Source: Cellulomonadaceae bacterium
GTDB taxonomy: Bacteria; Actinomycetota; Actinomycetes; Actinomycetales; Cellulomonadaceae
Assembly: GCA_031283115.1 (NCBI GenBank)
Contig: JAITCK010000126.1
Span: 1-13,905, forward strand
Reading direction: 5' to 3'
Length of the DNA: 13,905 nucleotides
Positions 1 through 5,349 of the stretch are shown in pieces (within the stretch, counting starts at the first letter, position 1; the number at the start of each line of letters is the position of its first letter). Below the pieces are notes generated by a model. That model searched no databases, was not told the DNA's origin, and saw only the letters and a program-made list of their open reading frames with translations. The position numbers and the translations under genes are program-made.

Positions 1-794
1 CAGGACTCACCGAAATAGACGTGGTGGAGCCTGCCCGCGTGCTAGTTGTCACCACCGGCACGGAACTTGTCTCCGCCCGCCAGCAGGAGCCCGTGACCGA
101 CGCGACTAACGTCGCTGGCGCTGCCAGCGACGACGACGCGACTCATGACGGCAGCACTGCCGTCCCCCTTAGCGACGCAGCAGCACCAGCCCGCATCCGT
201 GACGCCAATGCCATATCGTTGACGATGGCTCTTGTGGAGGTGGGGGCTACGGCCATGCACTGCAGCATCACCGACACCCCAGGCGCCCTGCTCGACGTGG
301 TTTCTGCGGCAGCCTCCACCGCCGACCTGGTCATCACGACGGGCGGCATTTCGATGGGCGCCTTCGAAGTGGTCAAGCAGGCACTGGCAGCCCCTACAGG
401 CGGCCAGGCATGGTTCGGCAAGGTGGCCTTACAACCTGGCGGCCCGCAAGGGCTAGGAACAGTGGCTGGCCTGCCTTTCGTCGCCTTGCCGGGGAATCCG
501 GTGTCAGCCCTGGTGTCTTTTGAACTGTTTGTGCGCCCCGTGCTGGCGCGGGCTCACGGCGGGCCGCCGCAGCGTCGGCGCCACATGGCACCCTTGGCGG
601 GGCCACTGGATTCCAGGCGGGGCATCCGGCAACTGCGGTGGGGGAGTATCGACATCGACGGGCGGGTTCATGTTGACCGAGCCGGGTCTCACCTGCTTGT
701 TCATTTCGCCCGTGCCAGCGTGCTAGTCATCGTGCCAGAAAATGTTGTTCATCTCGCCGCAGGTGATCAGGTCGAATGTTGGGAGATTCCATGA
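1..794 (+). CDS. moeA: Molybdopterin molybdenumtransferase MoeA, 3' part
   Basis: This is the C-terminal part of MoeA, which inserts molybdate into adenylylated molybdopterin, the last step of Moco synthesis, in the cytoplasm. The frame is open to the left edge and reads GLTEIDVVEPARVLVVTTG, the typical entry into the MoCF-binding domain, so the GTG at 21 is internal and the gene begins outside the window. Visible motifs are TTGTELV, RIRDAN (usually QIxDSN), TTGGISMG, LQPGGPQGLG and the hallmark LPGNPVSALVSFELFVRP. A C-terminal MoeA domain IV of normal size follows. Two oddities: about 30 extra, low-complexity residues (Asp/Ala/Ser/Thr-rich, nt 72-191) lie between TTGTELV and RIRDAN, and the usual GDYD after the GGxS motif reads GAFE. 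The stop TGA overlaps the moaC ATG (ATGA, 791-794), so translation is probably coupled. MoeA or a close paralogue is secure; loss of the GDYD aspartate leaves activity less certain. Confidence 0.93.
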   Translation, partial: GLTEIDVVEPARVLVVTTGTELVSARQQEPVTDATNVAGAASDDDATHDGSTAVPLSDAAAPARIRDANAISLTMALVEVGATAMHCSITDTPGALLDVVSAAASTADLVITTGGISMGAFEVVKQALAAPTGGQAWFGKVALQPGGPQGLGTVAGLPFVALPGNPVSALVSFELFVRPVLARAHGGPPQRRRHMAPLAGPLDSRRGIRQLRWGSIDIDGRVHVDRAGSHLLVHFARASVLVIVPENVVHLAAGDQVECWEIP

Positions 795-1300
795 CCGTGC
801 CGCCGCCCACGGGGCAACCGTTGACCCATCAACGTAGCGATGGAAGCGCCCACATGGTGGACGTGTCTGCCAAACAAGCCACCGTGCGCCAAGCCACAGC
901 CGTCGCCACCGTGAGCACCCGCGCAGACGTGGTCGCCCTCATCGTGGACGGCGGCCTGCCCAAGGGGGAGGCCGTTGCTACGGCGCGTATCGCCGGAATC
1001 CTCGCAGCCAAACGCACCCCCGACCTCATTCCCCTCTGCCACCCGCTGCCCTTGACGGGTGTCGATGTGGATGTGGAACCGCACGGGGAGGTCGTCGACA
1101 TTCGTGCGACAGTCCGCACCACGGCAGTTACCGGCGTCGAAATGGAGGCGCTGACTGCCGCCACCATCGCCGCGCTCACCATGTTTGACATGATCAAAGC
1201 TGTTGACAAGCAGGCCGTCATCACGGACGTGTGTGTGGTTGCCAAGTCTGGCGGCAAGTCCGGCAACTGGCAGCGCGACAAGGGGAAAGGCAAGCCATGA
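791..1300 (+). CDS. moaC: Cyclic pyranopterin monophosphate synthase MoaC
   Basis: MoaC converts the MoaA product (3',8-cyclo-7,8-dihydro-GTP) to cyclic pyranopterin monophosphate early in Moco synthesis. The 169-residue product is close to the usual length of about 160. Family motifs appear in order: MVDVSAKQATVRQA (residues 22-35), AKRTPDLIPLCHPLPLTGVD (73-92), TGVEMEALTAATIAALTMFD (114-133) with active-site Asp133, KAVDK (136-140) and KSGGKSGNW (152-160). The ATG at 791 is preferred over the upstream in-frame ATG at 776. It has GGGAG at 781-785 with 5 nt spacing, overlaps the moeA stop, and gives a normal N-terminus. Its own stop overlaps the next ATG (1297-1300), so moeA, moaC and the Mog-MoaE gene appear translationally coupled. 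Nothing is missing from the active site as far as I can see. Confidence 0.96.
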   Translation: MTVPPPTGQPLTHQRSDGSAHMVDVSAKQATVRQATAVATVSTRADVVALIVDGGLPKGEAVATARIAGILAAKRTPDLIPLCHPLPLTGVDVDVEPHGEVVDIRATVRTTAVTGVEMEALTAATIAALTMFDMIKAVDKQAVITDVCVVAKSGGKSGNWQRDKGKGKP

Positions 1301-2391
1301 ACAGCAGACGGGCAGTCATCATCGTCGCCTCCGACCGGGCCGCATCGGGCGTGTACGTGGACGAATCCGGGCCGGTCGCCCGCGACTGGCTGACCGCTCG
1401 CGGCTGGCAGGCGGCTGTGGAGGTGACCCACGACGGCGACCCGGTTCGTGACCTGCTCAGCACCCTCATCCACCTGCCCGACCCGCCAGACCTCATCCTC
1501 ACCAGCGGGGGAACAGGTATTGGACCGCGCGACCTCACCCCAGAAGCGACCCGCGCCGTCATCGACCGTGACATTCCCGGCATCGCGGAGGCGATGCGGT
1601 GGGCGGCCCTGCAAGCCAACCCGCCCGTCCCCACGGCAGCCCTATCGCGGGCGGTCGCCGGGGTCGCCGACAGAACCCTCATCATCAACCTTCCCGGCTC
1701 GCCTGCCGCCGTTCGCACCAGCCTCGACGCCATCGACGATGTTATCGCCCATGCTGTCGCCCAACTTCACGGTGGTGACCACGGGCAGGTTGTTGCAGGG
1801 GCAAGCGGCGAGTTACGTGGCGGGGGAGCGGGTGCCGTCGTCCACTCGTGTGGCGGGCACCGGCATGTCGCGCCGTCGGACGGTCTGCGGGGCGCCGGTC
1901 AAGCAACAGTGCTGCTCGCTGAGGTCACCGCTGCACCCTTAGAGCAGCCCCCGTTCGATGTGCCGTCCTTGACCGCCCTCGTCGCCGATAGGGCCTGCGG
2001 AGCCGTCGCCACCTTCACCGGCCTGATCCGTGACCACGACGGCAACCGCGCCGTCGAAGCCCTCGCCTACGAAGCCCACCCTGATGCCGCCCGCATCCTG
2101 GCCGACCTGGCCAGCTGGGTCGCCTCTGAGGTTGCCGCCTGCCACAACGATCATCTCCGGGTTTCCGTCGTCCATCGAGCGGCCATACCCGCCGACGGCG
2201 GTGGCAGCGTTGACGGTGCCGATGTCACGTTGGCTGTCGGCCAGGTCGCCGTCAACATTGTTGTCGCCGCAAGCCACCGTGGTGCTGCCCTGGCCTGCGT
2301 CTCCGCCCTCATCGACGCCCTCAAAGTGCACGTCCCCATCTGGAAAAACCAGCACTACCCCAACGCCCCCGCCGAATGGCTGGGTGCCTAA
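1297..2391 (+). CDS. mog-moaE: Mog/MoaB-MoaE fusion protein
   Basis: This 364-residue protein joins two Moco enzymes. Residues 1 to about 162 are a Mog/MoaB domain that adenylylates molybdopterin, with TSGGTGIGPRDLTPEA (69-84) and NLPGSPAAV (131-139). Residues about 205-364 are MoaE, the large catalytic subunit of molybdopterin synthase, with GAVATFTGLIRDHDG (235-249), LAYEA (257-261), HR (293-294), SHRGAAL (326-332) and LKVHVPIWK, which supplies the two lysines expected at the active site (K343, K350). Between them is a Gly/Ala/His-rich linker of about 40 residues. MoaE also has an insert of roughly 14 residues at 297-311 before VGQVAV. I see no frameshift: both domains share one uninterrupted frame. 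The ATG at 1297 overlaps the moaC stop, behind a purine-rich stretch. The stop TAA interlocks with that of the convergent gene. MoaD, the partner of MoaE, is not in the window. Confidence 0.92.
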   Translation: MNSRRAVIIVASDRAASGVYVDESGPVARDWLTARGWQAAVEVTHDGDPVRDLLSTLIHLPDPPDLILTSGGTGIGPRDLTPEATRAVIDRDIPGIAEAMRWAALQANPPVPTAALSRAVAGVADRTLIINLPGSPAAVRTSLDAIDDVIAHAVAQLHGGDHGQVVAGASGELRGGGAGAVVHSCGGHRHVAPSDGLRGAGQATVLLAEVTAAPLEQPPFDVPSLTALVADRACGAVATFTGLIRDHDGNRAVEALAYEAHPDAARILADLASWVASEVAACHNDHLRVSVVHRAAIPADGGGSVDGADVTLAVGQVAVNIVVAASHRGAALACVSALIDALKVHVPIWKNQHYPNAPAEWLGA

Positions 2392-3149
2392 AGATTCAGT
2401 TCGTCTTTGGGGTGAGGGCTTCGAGGGTTGCGGGTCAGCGGGACGGTTTGCCAGGTGGAGGTTTTCGCGTCGTAGGTGAGAAGTTTACCGAGGGCTGGCT
2501 GGCCAGTGCCGGTGAGGAGTTTGGTGGCTTCGACAGCCATGGTGGCACCGACAACACCGCAGGCAGGGGCCAGAACTCCGGCGGGTTGGGCAGGCGAGTG
2601 GATGCCGGTGGTTTGAGGGCCGAACACGTCCGGGTAGGTGACAGACGGCAGGGGGGCCGGGGCGGCAGACCACCAGACGGACACGTAGCCGTCCCAGCCG
2701 CGCACCGTGCCCCAGACCACCGGTAAACCGGCAGCCGTCGCAGCGTCGCTCATGGCATAACGGGTGCGGAAGTTGTCGCAAGCATCCACGATGACATCAA
2801 CGCCCGCAGCAAGCAGGACGGCAGCGTTATCGCTGGTGAAACGCTCAACCTGGGCGGTGATGGCAACGTCAGGGTTGAGGGCGCGCAAGGCCTGGGCAGC
2901 CACGACAGCCTTGGGGTGGCCGACGTCAGCCGGACGATACAGGACCTGGCGTTGCAGGTTCGACTCATCCACGACATCATCATCGACAATAGTCAAGGCC
3001 CCCACCCCGGACGCGGCCAGGTAGGCGAGCACCGGCAGACCCAAACCTCCAGCGCCGACGACGAGCACGTGGGCGGCAGCCAGCCGGGCCTGGGCGGTAG
3101 CGCCAAAACCCTCCAACTCCAGGTGGCGGTCGGCCCGGCAGGCCGTCAT
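2388..3149 (-). CDS. moeB: MoeB/ThiF-family (E1-like) adenylyltransferase
   Basis: Proteins of this family adenylylate the C-terminal Gly-Gly of a ubiquitin-like sulfur carrier (MoaD for MoeB, ThiS for ThiF). The 253-residue product opens with the typical DRHLELEGFGATAQARL and then shows the nucleotide-binding GAGGLG (32-37), DDDVVDESNLQRQ (56-68) with Arg67, Lys80, and DACDNFRTR (122-130). It ends with GVLAPACGVVGATMAVEATKLLTG. The paired CxxC motifs that hold zinc in E. coli MoeB are absent (only Cys4, Cys124 and Cys197), and there is no rhodanese domain. Moco context favours MoeB over ThiF. The ATG at 3149 is the first start after an in-frame stop; it has no clear Shine-Dalgarno sequence but overlaps the stop of the upstream 28-codon ORF, so coupled translation is likely. 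The stop TAG interlocks with the convergent gene. Confidence 0.85.
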   Translation of the reverse strand: MTACRADRHLELEGFGATAQARLAAAHVLVVGAGGLGLPVLAYLAASGVGALTIVDDDVVDESNLQRQVLYRPADVGHPKAVVAAQALRALNPDVAITAQVERFTSDNAAVLLAAGVDVIVDACDNFRTRYAMSDAATAAGLPVVWGTVRGWDGYVSVWWSAAPAPLPSVTYPDVFGPQTTGIHSPAQPAGVLAPACGVVGATMAVEATKLLTGTGQPALGKLLTYDAKTSTWQTVPLTRNPRSPHPKDELNL

Positions 3150-3232
3150 CGGACAGCCACTGTCAAACCGTGACCATCATCAAAAGCAGCGTCATCGGGC
3201 AGTAGCCGCAGGGTAAACGTGTGCGCCGTCAT
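3146..3232 (-). CDS. Possible 28-codon ORF between fdhD and moeB
   Basis: This short frame fills the gap between fdhD and the moeB-like gene exactly. Its ATG overlaps the fdhD stop (ATGA, 3232-3229) and its TGA overlaps the moeB ATG (ATGA, 3149-3146). It has a good ribosome site, GGGGAG, 8 nt upstream inside the end of fdhD, whereas moeB has none. The predicted peptide begins MTAHTFTLRLLPDD and ends GHGLTVAVR. It has no signal peptide, cysteine or terminal Gly-Gly, so it is not a MoaD-type carrier, and I do not recognise it. It may be a real small protein of the Moco/FdhD pathway, or only a leader that carries ribosomes from fdhD to moeB. The double overlap is seen directly; function is unknown. 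Confidence 0.5.
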   Translation of the reverse strand: MTAHTFTLRLLPDDAAFDDGHGLTVAVR

Positions 3233-4080
3233 CGTCCTGTCTCCCCGGAAATCCGGTGTTCACCAGCATAAATGTTGAAGGTCTCCCCGCGCAGAAAACC
3301 GACCAGTGTCATCCCCACTTCAGTGGCCAGGTTCACGGCCAGGGACGACGGGGCCGACACAGCCGCCAGCACGGGAATCCCCGCCATGGCCGCCTTCTGC
3401 ACCAGTTCGAAAGACAGCCGGCCACTGACCATGAGCACATGTCCGCTCAACGGCAGGGCACCCCGCTTGACCGCCGACCCGACCACCTTGTCGACAGCGT
3501 TGTGCCGCCCCACATCCTCCCGCACACAGACCAGACGACCATCGGCGGCAAAAAGACCCGCAGCGTGCAGGCCGCCCGTCGTCTCGAAGGCCTGCTGGTG
3601 CTCGCGGAGGCGGTCAGGCAGGCCAGTGAGAATGTCCTTGTCAACGACGCAAGCGTCATCGGCTAGGCGGTAGGGCGACGTGCGGGCCAGGGCGTCAATA
3701 GATTCGGTGCCGCAGACCCCGCAGGCCGACGTCATCGTAAAGTTCCGGCGCGGCCCCACCAGCGCGGCAGCAGCCGCCGCAGCATCAGCAGTCAAGTCGA
3801 CGGAGACGATGTTGTACGAGTTCGACTCACCCTCGCCGCTGTGCGTACCCTCGCAATACCTCACCCCTGCAACATCGTCACTGCCTGCAATGATGCCCTC
3901 CGCGAGAAGAAAACCGAGAGCCAAATCGAAGTCATCGCCAGGGGTGCGCATAGTGGTGGTCAACGCCTGGCCGCCCAGCCGAATCTCCATGGGCTCCTCA
4001 ACGGCAAGAGTGTCAGGCCGCCGCGTCGCCACCCCATGACGCAGGCGAATGACCTGCCGCCGGGTTGTCCGTCGTCCCAT
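3229..4080 (-). CDS. fdhD: Formate dehydrogenase accessory sulfurtransferase FdhD
   Basis: FdhD takes sulfur from a cysteine desulfurase and passes it to the molybdenum cofactor, which formate dehydrogenase needs for activity. The 283-residue product is of normal length. It shows VEEPMEIRLGG near the start, RTPGDDFDLALGFLLAEG (45-62), the sulfur-relay CGVCG with Cys120 and Cys123, REDVGRHNAVDK (187-198), SGRLSFELVQKAAMAGIP and GMTLVGFLRG..FNIY near the end. The ATG at 4080 gives the usual short basic N-terminus. It is the first gene of a - strand operon with the 28-codon ORF and the moeB-like gene, and is divergent from the DUF3097 gene. A CATACT sequence 8 nt upstream of the ATG could be a -10 box that gives an almost leaderless mRNA. 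No formate dehydrogenase gene lies in the window. Confidence 0.96.
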   Translation of the reverse strand: MGRRTTRRQVIRLRHGVATRRPDTLAVEEPMEIRLGGQALTTTMRTPGDDFDLALGFLLAEGIIAGSDDVAGVRYCEGTHSGEGESNSYNIVSVDLTADAAAAAAALVGPRRNFTMTSACGVCGTESIDALARTSPYRLADDACVVDKDILTGLPDRLREHQQAFETTGGLHAAGLFAADGRLVCVREDVGRHNAVDKVVGSAVKRGALPLSGHVLMVSGRLSFELVQKAAMAGIPVLAAVSAPSSLAVNLATEVGMTLVGFLRGETFNIYAGEHRISGETGR

Positions 4081-4185
4081 GAACAGCCAGTATGGCAGTG
4101 TGTGACCAACCTACCGCGAAACCTGGAACGGAAAACCTTGCGTGTCCCGCAGCCGGACCGCCTGCCAGCGTCGTAGCGTGCTCGC
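4081..4185. promoter_or_regulatory. Divergent fdhD / DUF3097 intergenic promoter region
   Basis: These 105 bp separate two divergent starts and must hold both promoters. On the - strand, CATACT (4 of 6 matches to TATAAT) ends 8 nt before the fdhD ATG. On the + strand, TAGCGT (4174-4179) lies 6 nt before the GTG at 4186. Both would start transcription at or next to the start codon, a leaderless pattern common in actinobacteria. Neither has a good -35 box at 16-18 bp, and neither gene has a Shine-Dalgarno sequence. This is inference from position and weak motifs. Confidence 0.35.
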
Positions 4186-5064
4186 GTGCCTGAACCCTCT
4201 GCCGACCGCTACGGCTCCGACGTGCTGGCCGCCGACTCGCCCATGCGCACCCGCACACCTGCTGCCCGCCCCGTCTCAGCCCAGCGTGGGCTTGTTGTCG
4301 AAGACGTGGACACCGGCTGGGTGGGGGCAATAGTCCGTGTCGAAAAAGCCGGGGGAGTGCACGTGGTGACCTTGGAAGACCTGGCTGGTCGCAGGCGATC
4401 TTTCCCGCTGGGGGCAGGTTTTTGGATAGACGGGCAACCCGTCATTTTGACGAAACCGACCCGCGGGGCCGACGCCACTCCTGCCGCACCTGTGCAGGCC
4501 AGCCGCACGGCATCGGGCAGCCGGGCCGTTCACGGCCAACGCGCCCAAGTGGCCCGCGGATCGCGGATTTGGGTGGAAGGCAAGCACGACGCCGAACTCA
4601 TCGAAAAAGTCTGGGGCGACGACCTCCGCATCGAAGGCGTCGTTGTCGAAATGCTGGATGGAGTGGACAACCTGGCTGACGCCCTGGCCCGCTTTGAACC
4701 GACAGCAGACCGGCGCGTCGGCGTGCTCGTTGACCACCTGGTCACCGGCTCTAAAGAGCACCGCCTAGCCACAGCAGCCCTGCAGACAGTGACGCCTGGA
4801 ACTGTGATGGTTCTCGGTCACCCTTACGTGGACGTGTGGCAGGCCGTCCGCCCCGCCCGCCTGGGCCTGGCCACCTGGCCTGTCATCGACCGTAGCATCG
4901 AATGGAAACGCGGCATCTGCGCGACCCTCGGCTGGCCTGCTGACAGCCAGGCCGACATCGCCCAGGCTTGGCAGCGCATCCTCGCCACCGTGCGCACCTA
5001 CGCCGACCTGGATCCGGCATTCCTGGGGCGCGTCGAAGAACTCATCGACTTTGTTACCGCGTAA
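4186..5064 (+). CDS. DUF3097 family protein
   Basis: This 292-residue protein matches my memory of DUF3097, an uncharacterised actinobacterial family. It starts with RYGSDVLAAD, has a small all-beta-looking segment (about 33-90: GLVVEDVDTGWVGAIVRVEK...RRRSFPLGAGFWIDGQPV), a variable Ala/Thr-rich linker (93-120), then a conserved C-terminal half. That half contains RIWVEGKHDAELIEKVWGDD (127-146), EMLDGVDNL (155-163), VGVLVDHLVTGSKEHRLA (178-195), GHPYVDVWQAV (211-221) and WKRGICATLGW (240-250). The VEGKHDA stretch followed about 50 residues later by LVDH resembles a Toprim fold (Glu131, Asp183), but the second Asp of the usual DxD is Leu here. No membrane segment or signal peptide is seen. The GTG start is chosen because it gives the conserved RYGSDVL near the N-terminus and sits 6 nt after a possible -10 box. 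Function unknown; it stands alone between the Moco and nitrogen clusters. Confidence 0.88.
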   Translation: MPEPSADRYGSDVLAADSPMRTRTPAARPVSAQRGLVVEDVDTGWVGAIVRVEKAGGVHVVTLEDLAGRRRSFPLGAGFWIDGQPVILTKPTRGADATPAAPVQASRTASGSRAVHGQRAQVARGSRIWVEGKHDAELIEKVWGDDLRIEGVVVEMLDGVDNLADALARFEPTADRRVGVLVDHLVTGSKEHRLATAALQTVTPGTVMVLGHPYVDVWQAVRPARLGLATWPVIDRSIEWKRGICATLGWPADSQADIAQAWQRILATVRTYADLDPAFLGRVEELIDFVTA

Positions 5065-5065
5065 C
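5053..5065. repeat. 13-bp palindrome at the DUF3097 stop codon
   Basis: GTTAC-CGC-GTAAC is a perfect 5-bp inverted repeat with a 3-nt centre that contains the last sense codons and the TAA stop of the DUF3097 gene. Its right arm is also the start of the first 16-bp unit of the repeat array that follows. It may be an operator half-site pair for that array, or chance. Confidence 0.45.
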
Positions 5066-5140
5066 GGACTCGCTAAATAACGCTGCCGCCACGTAATCCG
5101 GTCGCCAGGTAATCCGGTCGTCGTGTAACACGGCGTTTAC
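5061..5140 (+). repeat. Five tandem imperfect 16-bp direct repeats
   Basis: Five consecutive 16-bp units begin with RTAAY: 5061 GTAACGGACTCGCTAA, 5077 ATAACGCTGCCGCCAC, 5093 GTAATCCGGTCGCCAG, 5109 GTAATCCGGTCGTCGT and 5125 GTAACACGGCGTTTAC. The third and fourth share their first 12 bases. Four of the five have CG at positions 11-12. The array starts on the last bases of the DUF3097 gene and lies about 210-290 bp before the amtB start. Each unit has the outline of a GlnR box (GTnAC-N6-GnnAC), although the right half is degenerate in most. Units abut with no gap, unlike the 22-bp period of classical double GlnR sites. Most likely it is a binding array for a regulator of amtB. Confidence 0.6.
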
Positions 5141-5171
5141 ATGTGGGCGGAAAAGTTCACGCACATGTCAC
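5125..5171 (+). promoter_or_regulatory. Candidate GlnR-type operators upstream of amtB
   Basis: Two 16-bp sequences fit the AC-N9-AC form of actinobacterial GlnR boxes: GTAAC-ACGGCG-TTTAC (5125-5140) and TTCAC-GCACAT-GTCAC (5156-5171). The stretch also carries a 7-bp inverted repeat, ACATGTG (5139-5145) with CACATGT (5162-5168), and GTCAC (5167-5171) pairs with GTGAC (5177-5181). GlnR activates amtB-glnK-glnD in other actinobacteria when nitrogen is short, so the position fits. No convincing -35/-10 pair was found between here and amtB; CATTCT at 5204-5209 is the best weak -10. Confidence 0.4.
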
Positions 5172-5220
5172 ATGGCGTGACCTCCGCTGAAATCACCGAG
5201 GGCCATTCTTACCGAGGTCG

Positions 5221-5349
5221 GCCCGCAGCCGCGAGCCACGGCAACACCACCCTTCAACACCGCACATCGACACGATAAGCAAGAGCAAAACAAACACATC
5301 GACGCATCAACACAATCTCACCACAACGCCCAAGGAAAGGTGAACCATC
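5221..5349 (+). promoter_or_regulatory. CA-rich amtB leader with ribosome site
   Basis: From about 5239 to 5335 the + strand is nearly all C and A, with few G or T, so an mRNA leader here would be almost unstructured. It ends in AAGGAAAGGTGA (5332-5343), a strong Shine-Dalgarno sequence whose AAGGTGA part sits 6 nt before the amtB ATG. A GATAAG at 5274 is the only -10-like element inside it. The composition is plainly different from the flanking genes. Confidence 0.45.

Noticed and set aside
776..790. Earlier ATG start for MoaC at 776.
   Set aside because: It lacks a ribosome site at proper spacing, while ATG 791 has GGGAG 5 nt upstream and forms the ATGA overlap seen again at the next gene.
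1775..1940. Frameshift between the Mog and MoaE halves.
   Set aside because: Both domains are in the same frame, the linker has no stop, and neither domain is missing conserved residues at the junction.
3146..3232. MoaD or ThiS sulfur carrier gene next to the moeB-like gene.
   Set aside because: The product is only 28 residues and lacks the beta-grasp length and the terminal Gly-Gly.
5061..5140. CRISPR array.
   Set aside because: Units are 16 bp, imperfect and directly adjoining, with no spacers, and no cas gene is present.
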